IMG/VR virus record: IMGVR_UViG_3300027899_000052
Span: 1 to 28,856 of that record
Direction: 5' to 3' (one strand)
Origin: a virus
Length of the DNA stretch: 28,856 nucleotides
Every line of letters begins with the position of its first letter. Within the stretch, counting starts at the first letter, position 1. The notes under the pieces were generated by a model. It saw only the letters and a list, made by a program, of their open reading frames with translations, made no database searches and was not told where the DNA came from. This document shows, piece after piece, positions 15,865 through 24,441 of the stretch. Both the position numbers and the translations under genes were made by a program.

Positions 15865-17442
15865 TTACCCAAAAAGGTTTCTTGCTTGTGTAGTGACCTG
15901 GCTTTGCAAGGATGTGGCCTGTTTTTCAAGATTTTTTAATATATTTTGTGCCTGGGTAATGTCAAGTCTTGACGCTACACTGGGCAAACTAGGATATTCA
16001 AAGTTAGGCACTGGAATTTTGGCACTGCCCAATACTCGTTTAAATGCTGCATCTACAGTTTGGCGATTTACTGTGTTATTAAATCCAGCAGCAGCCTTGG
16101 TGCCTGACACTAAGTCTCCTCCACCACTGAATAAACTACCTAAATTACCTAATGCCCCTTGTACTTGGCTGGCCAAGGCCTGTGCTTGTCCTTGTAAGGC
16201 AGCTGCTTGTCCTTGTAGTTGTCCTGCTAGAGCTTGGGCCTGTCCTTGTAGTTGTCCTACCAAGGCCGTGGCCTGACCTTCTAGTTGTCCTACCAAGGCC
16301 GTGGCCTGGCTTTTTAATTGTCCAGTGACTTTGTCAGACAGCCCGTTTAAGTTAGACAAAGGATTTGAAAAATTCACACTAAATTGCGAAGCTTTGCCCA
16401 ATAAATTCATTCCTGCATTTAGATTGGGTAAACTACCAGGAATAAGATTAGTAAGATTTGAAGTAATAGAATTCAAATTAACATTTTGTAATGCTGACAC
16501 ATTGCCAATTCCAAGAGCTTTACTCCATAAGGCTGTGGCTTGAGTGCCGTACTTGCTGGCATTGCTAATTAAAGCACCTAGGTCTCCGTTAACTTTGTTT
16601 GTTATTTGCGACAGGGTGTTGGTGCTTATTGTAGGAAGTCCATTAATGGTTCCTCCCAATAATGATATTGAATTGCGGTCTACCAAGCCAATGTTGGTAT
16701 AAACTTGTCCAGTACTTAGACTAGGTGGTTGTAGATTTTTGTCAACAATCACTCCAGAAGCCACAAGAGAATTATAGCTCTGTTGCATAATTTCAGTCTG
16801 TATAGTAGTTTGTGTATCAGAGCTGATCAATATATCGTTTAAGGATGTTATACCATCCTTGCCAGTCCATACACTGGGGCTGCTCATGACTGCAACAAAA
16901 TCTTCTGGCGTGTCTATAAAATATTTTGCACTGGTTCCAGGTTTGACATAGCCAGCTTGCTCTAATGAATAAGCGGTAAATCCATATTGCCCAATGCCTT
17001 TTTCTAACGTAATTACATCAAATTCTTGATCTACTATATTGGTAATTTGTGCCAATAATTTTTGCACTTGAAATGAATCCAATGGTCCCACTGCGTTTGG
17101 ACCAAGGCCACCACCCCTGGACAAAAGTATGTCGGCATCGTCAATTGGATTTTGCAATGGTACATTGACCAGCGAAGGTACAGTCGAGGTTGTAGGAAGA
17201 TCTTGAATTATAGCCAATACCGTATTATCAATACCGGCAGTGCCGCGATCCAATCGACTAAGTTCAAGTTTAACTGTTTTTGATTCTACGCTAGTTAATG
17301 TTTGTCCTGGACTATATCCAACAAGGCTACCCGAAGCTACCTGTTCATAAAATATACGATCGGCCTGCAACTGTGTAGTGCCCGACGGGGCGTTTACAAC
17401 AAATTTGTCGCCTGATGGAAGAGTATAGTTAAATTGGCTCAT
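15865..17442 (-). CDS. Uncharacterised baseplate-region protein with hendecad coiled-coil repeat
   Basis: 525 aa, between gp5 and gp25, so very likely a virion protein. I cannot assign a T4 equivalent. The N-terminus (LPSGDKFVVNAPSGTT, then QADRIFYEQVASGSLVGY) resembles a conserved opening I associate with proteins in this position in aquatic T4-like phages. A central domain at about 145-235 includes GQYGFTAYSLEQAGYVKPGT and SPSVWTGKDGITSLNDIL. Residues 378-428 are three perfect-length 11-residue units (such as GQATALVGQLQ), one 7-residue unit and a further 11-residue unit. The last 30 residues are again Gln/Ala/Leu-rich (KNLEKQATSLQSQVTTQAR). A coiled-coil shaft or trimer is plausible. The start ATG overlaps the gp5 stop (TAATG), with only a weak ribosome site. 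Confidence 0.85.
   Translation of the reverse strand: MSQFNYTLPSGDKFVVNAPSGTTQLQADRIFYEQVASGSLVGYSPGQTLTSVESKTVKLELSRLDRGTAGIDNTVLAIIQDLPTTSTVPSLVNVPLQNPIDDADILLSRGGGLGPNAVGPLDSFQVQKLLAQITNIVDQEFDVITLEKGIGQYGFTAYSLEQAGYVKPGTSAKYFIDTPEDFVAVMSSPSVWTGKDGITSLNDILISSDTQTTIQTEIMQQSYNSLVASGVIVDKNLQPPSLSTGQVYTNIGLVDRNSISLLGGTINGLPTISTNTLSQITNKVNGDLGALISNASKYGTQATALWSKALGIGNVSALQNVNLNSITSNLTNLIPGSLPNLNAGMNLLGKASQFSVNFSNPLSNLNGLSDKVTGQLKSQATALVGQLEGQATALVGQLQGQAQALAGQLQGQAAALQGQAQALASQVQGALGNLGSLFSGGGDLVSGTKAAAGFNNTVNRQTVDAAFKRVLGSAKIPVPNFEYPSLPSVASRLDITQAQNILKNLEKQATSLQSQVTTQARNLFG
16159..16311 (-). repeat. 33-nt in-frame tandem repeat coding for hendecads
   Basis: Successive 33-nt units encode SQATALVGQLE, GQATALVGQLQ and GQAQALAGQLQ, then a 21-nt short unit, then a further 33-nt unit. 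The units nearest 16311 are almost identical in DNA, which points to recent duplication. An 11-residue period gives a right-handed or straight coiled coil (three turns per 11 residues), unlike the usual heptad. Confidence 0.75.
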
Positions 17443-18983
17443 TATTCTGTTTTAGTAATGCTTACACCTTCTGGAACGGTAGGAGCTTCAGGACTAGGTG
17501 TTGTTTGGCCCTTTTGTAAACTAACACTTACACTGACACCTTGATTATGATACGGATAAGGTTCATGTGTGGGTGCCCGTGTCACAATACTTTCTAATCC
17601 AGTAGGGTCAGCTACCCAGCCTGCACTGTTGTTAAAAGTAACACTTGGCATAACTGTTTTGGTAATTCCTTGTGGAGTTTCTACACTTGCACCGGCGCCG
17701 CCGTTGAGATTGATTGGTTCTCCTTTAAGACTTAAAGCACCAGAGGATTCCAAACTGGTTGATTTTCCTTTGAGAGCCAATGCGCCATTGCTTTTAAGTC
17801 CAAGTTGTGCGGAAGCAAACAAGGTTAAATTTTTCTTAGTGGCCACATTTACTTCACCATCACTTTGTATGGAAGTACTTTCCATACTCTTCATATTAAT
17901 TTTCTTGCCAGCATACATGTTGATGTCTTCGTCAGCATGTAAATTTATTGTTCCTTGTGTTCTTACGTTGACAGAATTGGTGGCAAATACGTCTACTGTG
18001 CCTTCTTGCCCTAGTTCAATCCAAGTCTGTCCATTGGCGTGAACTATGTAAAAACAATTGCCATCATCACTCATAGTAATCTGATGACCTTTAGCACTAC
18101 GAATACGAATCAAGTTGTCATTGCCAGCAAGATCGCCGTCGTCCATGACCAAGGTGTGTCCACCTCTACGGCCAATTACTTTGAGTTTAGCCAGGGTTTC
18201 TGAATCTAATTGTTTAAGAGCGCCTGCGTCACCGGTTGGCCCTGCTCCAAGTCCGCCTTGATAGATACTTCTTCCTGGAGTTGATATTCCATAGCAAGCA
18301 CTAGGGCTTTCGCGTTGTGCTGAACTGCCGATGCTGCCACGTATGGTATCTTTGATTAAGCCTTGTTCAAACAACACAGCCGCTACATAACTGTGTACTG
18401 GCTTGGGTTGATCAAAAAACTTAGGATTCTCACTGGTTTGGGGGTTCTTTGGACTGTTGTTAATTTCTGTTACTGGTAGCAAAGGAGCATCGCCAAAATA
18501 TGAACTTTGGGTTTTATTTTGTGTAACTGCCCTGGCTTTTGGCACACTACCAATGGCTGGAATCATGTGATTTATCCCTGGAGTTGGAATGCAACCCACA
18601 TAATATCCTTGATTGGGATCACCTGCTATAAAGAAACACATGACTTGTGTGCCAATGTCTGGGGGTGTAAACCACATACCATAACTTTGTTGATTGCCGT
18701 CTAGATAAGTTCCTGTTCCAGCACTGCCTCCTTTGGGAGTGGCTCCGTAAAATGGCGGACAATAACTCACTGTGCGCCATAAACTTTGATCTTTAAGATT
18801 AACACTGCCGTCTTTGTTGGTGTCTGAAAATTCTGATATTACCACTTGCAGTCGCCCATTGCGAGTTGGGTCAACGTTGTTGACTACTATGCCAATAAAG
18901 GCGCCTGTTTCTGTAGCTTGACCGCCACGATCTAATTTATATCCCTGCGGCCGACCTCGACTGCGTTGTACATTTTCTGCCAT
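17442..18983 (-). CDS. gp5: Baseplate hub/central spike protein gp5, lysozyme-less
   Basis: gp5 trimers form the needle under the tail tube that pierces the outer membrane. The N-terminal OB-fold is at about 27-140 (FIGIVVNNVDPTRNGRLQVV; later WFTPPDIGTQVMCFFIAGDP). It contains an EF-hand-like loop, D54-x-N56-x-D58-G59 with N62 and D65. Residues 207-238 hold QGLIKDTIRGSIGSSAQRES, then YGISTPGR. From about 275 to 435 is a repetitive valine/asparagine/glycine stretch (TVDVFATNSVNVRTQGTINL, then DINMYAGKKINMK) typical of the triple beta-helix needle. The C-terminal 80 residues are Pro/Ser/Thr-rich. The total of 513 aa is less than T4's 575, and no lysozyme domain is present between the OB-fold and the helix. 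It overlaps both neighbours by TAATG. Confidence 0.9.
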   Translation of the reverse strand: MAENVQRSRGRPQGYKLDRGGQATETGAFIGIVVNNVDPTRNGRLQVVISEFSDTNKDGSVNLKDQSLWRTVSYCPPFYGATPKGGSAGTGTYLDGNQQSYGMWFTPPDIGTQVMCFFIAGDPNQGYYVGCIPTPGINHMIPAIGSVPKARAVTQNKTQSSYFGDAPLLPVTEINNSPKNPQTSENPKFFDQPKPVHSYVAAVLFEQGLIKDTIRGSIGSSAQRESPSACYGISTPGRSIYQGGLGAGPTGDAGALKQLDSETLAKLKVIGRRGGHTLVMDDGDLAGNDNLIRIRSAKGHQITMSDDGNCFYIVHANGQTWIELGQEGTVDVFATNSVNVRTQGTINLHADEDINMYAGKKINMKSMESTSIQSDGEVNVATKKNLTLFASAQLGLKSNGALALKGKSTSLESSGALSLKGEPINLNGGAGASVETPQGITKTVMPSVTFNNSAGWVADPTGLESIVTRAPTHEPYPYHNQGVSVSVSLQKGQTTPSPEAPTVPEGVSITKTE

Positions 18984-21751
18984 TATGTTTCTCTATCCAT
19001 TAGTTGTGATGGTGCTGTAGTGCCAGCTAATCCTGAATTATAATCTGGTTCTTCTACACTTGCGGTGTCCTGTTGATATTCGTTGTCAGATGATTCAGTT
19101 GGTTGATCACTATACTCATCTGAGATTGGTTCTAAATCTCCATCTGACGTTGGGTTCTCTGGATCTGGTTGCGGCTGTGGTTCTGGTATGCTGATTGGAT
19201 CGCTTTCTTCAGTATTGTCAGTAGGCAGATCTTCTTTGAGTATTCCCACGCCACTACTGGTATCCCATTCACCATTGTTATCAGTTGCTCCTGGGTTGTT
19301 AGTTATCCTTCCATTGGCAGCAGTTCTATTACCCGCGGCGCCTGGAATTGCAGCGGCTCCGACTGGTCTACCGTTTTGCTGTTGTTGTTTAAATGTTTGA
19401 TCTGGCAAGTAACTTAACAAGCTACCTTTGACCACTTGTTTAAAAGATCCCTTATTGAATTCACTTACACAATCATTGGCAATATAAATGTAGCTCTGTT
19501 TAGTGGCTCCAGGACGTCGTCCAGTATTGAATATGGTATTTCTTACATTAGGATCAATAATTCCAGTTTCAAGATTATAATCGCCTGGTGTGTTAATTAA
19601 AATTTCAAATAGTATTTGTTGACTATCGTAGTTGATAGTTCCGTCTGGCATGAATGGGCCTGACTTAAAATTTCCTTTACTAACTGGATCTATGTCGCCT
19701 TGTTGTAACCACGCCGGATCACCTATAATTTGTATAGTAGCATTGGCCAAATCGCCTGGACTATACAAATAATCTGTAAAGTTTGCGCCAATTTCGTTAA
19801 CACCGTTTTTGGCGCCTTGGCTACTTTCCCCAGATCTGGGTTGGTAGCTAGTTTTCATTGTGTCTTGTACAATAGTGCCAACTTGTTGATTTTGTGATCC
19901 GCTAAGAACTGCATAGTAAAGAGCATTGTAAGTTTGTTCATAACTGAGCACCTGAGTGTTCTCGCCAGTGAACCAATAATTGTATTGTTTATGTACACCG
20001 TTGTACTTGGGTAACGGAAAATAGTCACTGACCAATCCTACTACCTTATACGGACTGATTGTATATTTGATATCATAAGCATAATCATTTCGTTTAGAAT
20101 CATACTTGTCTGGCTTGGGCACAGCCGTCATATTAATTTTGTATGTGGCTATGTTATTTCCAGGCTTGGTATTGGGTTGTTGTTTTCCGGTACCGGCTTC
20201 TGACTTTGTTACCAGGGCCTGGGCTGTGATATAGGTACTGTTTTTCATTACAGTATCAATAAGTTGCACAATCTGATTACCAGCTATGACACTGATATTT
20301 CTAGTTTTGAAATCTGTACTGCTGGTTGCAGGATTTAACTGCTGAGCAGCAGTGGTTGGTGGTGCTGATGCTGTGGCAGTTATTTCTGGATTCTTAACTT
20401 GTATGCTGGCCTGTGCCAACGCTGGATCTGTAAATTCAATTGTGTAGGTATCTGCGTAGGTATAAACTCCTTTGTTGACCAATTCTCTTTGAAATTGATT
20501 TAATGCTTCTGCCAACCCGCGTCGCACTGTTATTTTGGGATTTTTAGCGGCTGCCGCATTAGGAGGAGGAGCTGGAGGCTCTGGATCTTCGCCTTCGCCT
20601 GTAACATTATTGTCTCTGGCTTTTTTTTGAATTTCTTCAACCGTAAGTCCACTGGTACGCTGTGGAGGTGCTATGTCTACAGGACCGTTTAGAGCTTCTT
20701 GTACTGTCATGGCTCCTAGTTCTACATTATAAGGTATGGTTCCTCTGGCACTGCCAGCAGCAACGGTTGTTTGAACTGCTGTGGCTTCAATCTCGTACTC
20801 AACTATTTTGTTGGCTACTTTAAAATTAATCTTGTTCAGCGTAATTGGGTAATATTTTTCAACAAATGCACCACCCTGTCCGCCCCCGCCCTGTTTGGCT
20901 GTTGGGTTGCCACCGCGAACCAAGTTTCCAGCATCATCATAACCGTAAAATCTTAATACCAACAAGTAAACAGCCGAAGTAAAGTTTTTCTTTTTATTTG
21001 TAGCACCACCTAAATACCCTTGCACCGCCTTGTCAAGATTGCCCAACAAAGTAATTCCACTGGGTTCAATGATGGTCATTTTGATGTCATTCACATTGTG
21101 AGCCGCATTGGTTCCTTTGCCAGTGATAGCACTGCGTAACGTTACTTTGTCTATGTAGTAGTCATTGCTAAAATAAGTGTTGCGACCGCCCACTGGTGCT
21201 CCGCCGCTTTGTATTAACAGTTGCGGACCTGGAAGAATTTTTTTCTTCTTGTTTACAATCATTGCTCTATAATCATCTGGCTTCATCAGATACAAACTAA
21301 ACTGATAGGTATAGCTGGCATATTGATCCAGTATGTTAGGCTGTGGTATAATAGGCGCTGAGCCAAATGTGGCATCAATCGAAGTGGCTGTGGAATTCTT
21401 TGTAGCCTTACCAGAATCTTCAGAGTCTGCCCCTGCACCAGCTTGTGTTGTGGTATAGGCTACTTCACCATTATTAGTATCAGCCGGTGGTGTAGCCTGT
21501 GTTTCAATAGTTTTTCTGATTCGACCATTTGTGCCGGTTTCAACGGTATTATCATCTGGAGGAGTCCCTGGAATTTCAACCAACGGTTCATCTGCTGGGG
21601 TAGAGGCTGTTGCATCTGGGGCACGGGCACGGGCTTCTTCTTTTACTACTTGACCAGAGCTAGCAGTAAATTGTGCATCAACCCAGTTGTTGTATTCTTC
21701 TTGGGTTACCTCTATGAACTCTCCACCGGCAGGATTAGGTATAAATGGCAT
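18983..21751 (-). CDS. Large baseplate protein, possibly a gp27-type hub
   Basis: 922 aa, immediately upstream of gp5 with a TAATG overlap, so a structural partner of the spike is likely. Residues 1-130 are low-complexity and acidic/Thr-rich. The folded core at about 140-785 starts YASYTYQFSLYLMKPDDYRA and includes KMTIIEPSGITLLGNLDKA and VYLLVLRFYGYDD. It continues with a central NQIVQLIDTVMKNSTYIT helix, then GDLANATIQIIGDPAWLQQG, a phrase that looks like the late beta-domain of tail-hub proteins. The last 130 residues are an acidic Pro/Ser/Glu tail. gp27-type hub is an inference from the pairing with gp5 and these features; T4 gp27 is only 391 aa. The 11-residue motif DEPLVEIPGTP is shared with the 772-aa protein. 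No good ribosome site is seen; it starts 8 nt after gp53. Confidence 0.8.
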   Translation of the reverse strand: MPFIPNPAGGEFIEVTQEEYNNWVDAQFTASSGQVVKEEARARAPDATASTPADEPLVEIPGTPPDDNTVETGTNGRIRKTIETQATPPADTNNGEVAYTTTQAGAGADSEDSGKATKNSTATSIDATFGSAPIIPQPNILDQYASYTYQFSLYLMKPDDYRAMIVNKKKKILPGPQLLIQSGGAPVGGRNTYFSNDYYIDKVTLRSAITGKGTNAAHNVNDIKMTIIEPSGITLLGNLDKAVQGYLGGATNKKKNFTSAVYLLVLRFYGYDDAGNLVRGGNPTAKQGGGGQGGAFVEKYYPITLNKINFKVANKIVEYEIEATAVQTTVAAGSARGTIPYNVELGAMTVQEALNGPVDIAPPQRTSGLTVEEIQKKARDNNVTGEGEDPEPPAPPPNAAAAKNPKITVRRGLAEALNQFQRELVNKGVYTYADTYTIEFTDPALAQASIQVKNPEITATASAPPTTAAQQLNPATSSTDFKTRNISVIAGNQIVQLIDTVMKNSTYITAQALVTKSEAGTGKQQPNTKPGNNIATYKINMTAVPKPDKYDSKRNDYAYDIKYTISPYKVVGLVSDYFPLPKYNGVHKQYNYWFTGENTQVLSYEQTYNALYYAVLSGSQNQQVGTIVQDTMKTSYQPRSGESSQGAKNGVNEIGANFTDYLYSPGDLANATIQIIGDPAWLQQGDIDPVSKGNFKSGPFMPDGTINYDSQQILFEILINTPGDYNLETGIIDPNVRNTIFNTGRRPGATKQSYIYIANDCVSEFNKGSFKQVVKGSLLSYLPDQTFKQQQQNGRPVGAAAIPGAAGNRTAANGRITNNPGATDNNGEWDTSSGVGILKEDLPTDNTEESDPISIPEPQPQPDPENPTSDGDLEPISDEYSDQPTESSDNEYQQDTASVEEPDYNSGLAGTTAPSQLMDRET
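21561..21594 (-). repeat. Dispersed 34-nt repeat, copy 2 (in the 922-aa gene)
   Basis: Same module as at 23604-23637, in the N-terminal disordered arm of the 922-aa protein, about 2 kb away. It may be a shared docking motif or a trace of recombination between the two arms. Confidence 0.75.
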
Positions 21752-21759
21752 AGGTTACT

Positions 21760-22059
21760 TTAGAATCCCAGTGTTGATCTGAGTGTGGTAATCTTGGGCA
21801 AGTAAATTACAGCTCCGGCTACAAAATCTATTGGCGGCTTGGTCAATGTGTTAGGATTACGCTGATAAAACACCCACCACAGTTCCGCAGTATCGTACAA
21901 GTCAAATGCCAATAAATCTGGCCTGTACTGATAGGTAGTATTGATTGTGAACAATTGATCGTCCGGCTCTTTGGGTATGGGTCTATTGACCATTACATCC
22001 AAGAAGAATTGACTGTATTGAGTTAAAAAATAAGGACTGGCTGCAGTGTATGTTGCCAT
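21760..22059 (-). CDS. gp53: Baseplate wedge protein gp53 (short form)
   Basis: 99 aa against about 196 in T4. The gp53 signature is clear: YQYRPDLLAFDLYDTAELWW, then VFYQRNPNTLTKPPIDFVAG and VIYLP. gp53 joins the wedge late in assembly and clamps it to the gp6/gp25 core, allowing wedges to form the hexagonal baseplate. The short length suggests that only the conserved core is kept. Its start overlaps the stop of the 772-aa gene (TAATG). It has the strongest ribosome-binding site in the block, AAGGGAGG at 22069-22076 with a 9-nt spacer, inside the upstream gene. Confidence 0.87.
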   Translation of the reverse strand: MATYTAASPYFLTQYSQFFLDVMVNRPIPKEPDDQLFTINTTYQYRPDLLAFDLYDTAELWWVFYQRNPNTLTKPPIDFVAGAVIYLPKITTLRSTLGF

Positions 22060-24377
22060 TACCAGAATCCTCCCTTGATTAGATCGCCATTGGCAAATGA
22101 TTTAAGACTGAACTGTTTACTTACTTGACTACGACTCTGTACCGGCAATAAAGTTATTGAAATATCTATTTTGGTTGGCACATAGGTAGGACTGTTGGTT
22201 CCTAACGTTGGCGGAGGAAGCGGTGTAGGCAACGCACCCTTGGTCAATGCGGCTGCTGCCAACCGATTAAGCCCGCCAAAATTACTGGCTGTGGCCACAG
22301 TTTGCCGATCACGCTGGCCTATCAAGTTTAATCCAACGTTTAATGCACTGTTGGCACGGATGTAGTCTACATCAGCTGGCAAATTATAATTAAACGATTG
22401 TACCAAGCAAGGATGCTCGTTGAATTGATATTCACCCAAGCCTGACAAATATGTCAATGGAGGAGGTGCTCCACGTTCTGCATCTTGACCGTAAAACATT
22501 TTGGTCACTGCTTTAAAAAATGTAATTACTGCCAACAAATAATTGGCCTCGCCTGTGCTCTGTGCTGTAAAGGTACATTTTAAACTGATTGCATCTACGT
22601 AACTACTTTTATAAAAATATCCCTTGTAGTTTGAATGTGTTAATGTGTATGCATCATACTCAGCTTTATACACAGTATCAATTGATGGTGTGTACGGAAA
22701 TATAACACCGTCGCTGGTCTTTAAAGGTTGTAGTACTCCTGGGCTTGCAGCATTATAAAGATACTTGGCCATTGGTGCCAATCTTAATCTAACACGCCAA
22801 TCACCGTTGTTGACTTGTTTACGCTGATTAGAAATTGTCTGCTGTTGTCTAGCCTGATCTAAAAATCCTTGTGTGACAGATGCATCTTGACTGGCTGCAG
22901 TCTCGGCAGAACTTGCAGGGCTTGCACCTTCGTTGTCTATAGCATTTTCTGCTCGTGTTCTTGCCACTTCTGCTAGCCAATCATTGTCAGCTGGTTGTTG
23001 TGGGGCGCCATTGATTGTGTCGGCGTCAACTTCTGGGTTTGGGATTGGTACTAGTTGTTGATCCTCTGCTTCTTGTTCTGGAACTGGTTGTGCTCCGTCA
23101 CGTTCTTCACTGCCAGGAGGATAATCAAAAAATCCTCCAACTTCTGGATCTACTTCTGGATCTACTGCTTCGGCTGCTAGTGCTTCTTCACTGCCAGGAG
23201 GATATGTTACATCAGTAAAACCAACTTCTGGATCTACATTTGGGTCAACCTCAACAGGGGTGTTGTCGTAAAACCCACTGGAAACTTCGCTGGGCAATGT
23301 ACCAGTTTCTGGATCCACGGCTGGATCTACACCATCGGCTTCAAATTGTACAGAAGTATCTGGTACTTCGTCTGTGTTCAAAGTGGGTACAACCTCTGGA
23401 TCTACACCATCGGCTTCAAATTGTACAGAAGTGTCTGGTACTTCGTCAGTAGTGGAAGTAGGTACTAACAGTGTTTCACCGTCTGACGCAAGAGGTGCAA
23501 ACGGAGATGGCCCTGTCTGTACTTCTGCTTCACTAAATGCTTGTACAAGTTGTTGATAATTTGATTCGTCTTGGGCAACAGCGTCTAATTGAATGTCACT
23601 GGCAGGAGTTCCTGGAATTTCAACCAATGGTTCATCTGTAATCGTTGACTCTGCTGTTTGTACTTCTGATACTGGAGGAAGATCTGGAGTTTGGTAAAGA
23701 TCTCCGTATTCATTTTTAGAATAGCCAACAGGAATAGCATCTGATTTTACATCGCTGGCTGGAATACTAGATGTAGTACTACTATTAAACAAATTACCAA
23801 TGTCAGCAAACGTATTTCCAATGCTGGTTTGAATACTGCTAAGACTAGGAAACACATTAGACAAGCTGGGTAAATTGGTTGAAATTGCATCAACCAAATT
23901 TGGTTGTACTGTGCCCACAGTTGGCAAATCTAATCTGGCACGAATAAATGGGTCAGTAGGATCTGCTCCACCTAACACACTTAATTGCGCTGGTGTAAGT
24001 CCAGATGTAGCAGAATTGGTGTTGACTATACTGTCAGGAATTGCAGGAGTTATCTGTACTGGTGTTCCTGTGGAATTTGAAGTAGTAGTGGTTGTTTGAA
24101 TTTCTGTAGCAGGAACAACAGGACTAGTAGTAGCAGGAGTAGGATTTCCTGAGGTATTTGAAGTGCTTGTGTCTGCTTGTGTTTGCACACCACTTTGATA
24201 ATTTATATCTTGATATATAGATTTTTCTATATTAGCGGCACTGAAATCTCCGCTGGCAGCCAGCTGATCTGCTACGTCTCTGCTGGTAAACGTAATGATT
24301 GAAGTTCCCGAGGCAACGTCAATAATTGACCAGCTTGTGCCATTTTGAATAACTTGATAATCGTTGTTGTCAGCCAT
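22059..24377 (-). CDS. Tail-tube cap-like protein (gp48/gp54 type) with long disordered N-terminal arm
   Basis: 772 aa. Residues 524-772 form the folded part: NNGDWRVRLRLAPMAKYLYN, FPYTPSIDTVY, LTHSNYKGYFYKSSYVD, then EANYLLAVITFFKAVTKMFY, HPCLVQSFNYNLP and a final LIKGGFW. This order parallels the C-terminal halves of T4 gp48/gp54, the tube-related baseplate proteins on which the tail tube starts: a tube-like strand, a helix with a YF-G turn, GPC-Q-SI-F, then L-x-TGTF at the end. Residues 1-60 look like a small domain (WSIIDVASGTSIITF). Residues 61-520 are low-complexity Thr/Ser/Pro/Asp/Glu with tandem repeats, probably disordered. It is the first gene of the leftward block: AAGGAA lies 10 nt before the ATG and a late-type promoter lies just upstream. 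gp48 versus gp54 cannot be settled by eye. Confidence 0.75.
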   Translation of the reverse strand: MADNNDYQVIQNGTSWSIIDVASGTSIITFTSRDVADQLAASGDFSAANIEKSIYQDINYQSGVQTQADTSTSNTSGNPTPATTSPVVPATEIQTTTTTSNSTGTPVQITPAIPDSIVNTNSATSGLTPAQLSVLGGADPTDPFIRARLDLPTVGTVQPNLVDAISTNLPSLSNVFPSLSSIQTSIGNTFADIGNLFNSSTTSSIPASDVKSDAIPVGYSKNEYGDLYQTPDLPPVSEVQTAESTITDEPLVEIPGTPASDIQLDAVAQDESNYQQLVQAFSEAEVQTGPSPFAPLASDGETLLVPTSTTDEVPDTSVQFEADGVDPEVVPTLNTDEVPDTSVQFEADGVDPAVDPETGTLPSEVSSGFYDNTPVEVDPNVDPEVGFTDVTYPPGSEEALAAEAVDPEVDPEVGGFFDYPPGSEERDGAQPVPEQEAEDQQLVPIPNPEVDADTINGAPQQPADNDWLAEVARTRAENAIDNEGASPASSAETAASQDASVTQGFLDQARQQQTISNQRKQVNNGDWRVRLRLAPMAKYLYNAASPGVLQPLKTSDGVIFPYTPSIDTVYKAEYDAYTLTHSNYKGYFYKSSYVDAISLKCTFTAQSTGEANYLLAVITFFKAVTKMFYGQDAERGAPPPLTYLSGLGEYQFNEHPCLVQSFNYNLPADVDYIRANSALNVGLNLIGQRDRQTVATASNFGGLNRLAAAALTKGALPTPLPPPTLGTNSPTYVPTKIDISITLLPVQSRSQVSKQFSLKSFANGDLIKGGFW
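22069..22076 (-). promoter_or_regulatory. Strong ribosome-binding site of gp53
   Basis: AAGGGAGG on the minus strand, 9 nt before the gp53 ATG and inside the last codons of the 772-aa gene. It supports independent reinitiation at the TAATG overlap. Confidence 0.75.
23321..23447 (-). repeat. 75-nt-period in-frame direct repeat
   Basis: A 52-nt block at 23321-23372 recurs at 23396-23447 with a single mismatch. Each copy encodes DEVPDTSVQFEADGVDP in the acidic arm of the 772-aa protein. Related DPEVDPEVG and YPPGSEE motifs are also repeated nearby (residues about 379-425). The near identity in DNA suggests recent slippage or unequal recombination. Confidence 0.8.
23604..23637 (-). repeat. Dispersed 34-nt repeat, copy 1 (in the 772-aa gene)
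   Basis: Encodes DEPLVEIPGTP. It matches 21561-21594 in the 922-aa gene at 32 of 34 bases, with both mismatches synonymous. Confidence 0.75.
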
Positions 24378-24399
24378 GTTTGCTCAATTCCTTATCTTG

Positions 24400-24407
24400 T
24401 ATTTACC
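24400..24407 (-). promoter_or_regulatory. Candidate T4-type late promoter for the leftward tail block
   Basis: On the minus strand this reads GGTAAATA, 6 of 8 to the T4 late consensus TATAAATA, 22 nt upstream of the 772-aa gene. It is the only late-like element I saw in the divergent gap. gp55, encoded next door, would recognise it. Confidence 0.4.
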
Positions 24408-24441
24408 GGAAAAATAAACCACCCAGATAATGATTAAAAGG

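Noticed and set aside
15857-16276. A 139-codon plus-strand frame opposite the 525-aa gene.
   Set aside because: Its Cys/Ala/Pro-rich composition is the antisense image of the Gln/Ala/Leu repeat; no ribosome site; covered by a stronger gene.
17569-18042. A 157-codon plus-strand frame opposite gp5.
   Set aside because: Antisense shadow of the repetitive beta-helix coding region; gp5 is clearly the real gene.
17442-18983. Reading the gp5-like gene as a bacterial type VI VgrG.
   Set aside because: The neighbours gp53, gp25, gp6 and gp55/47/46 are T4-phage genes, and no other type VI components are present.
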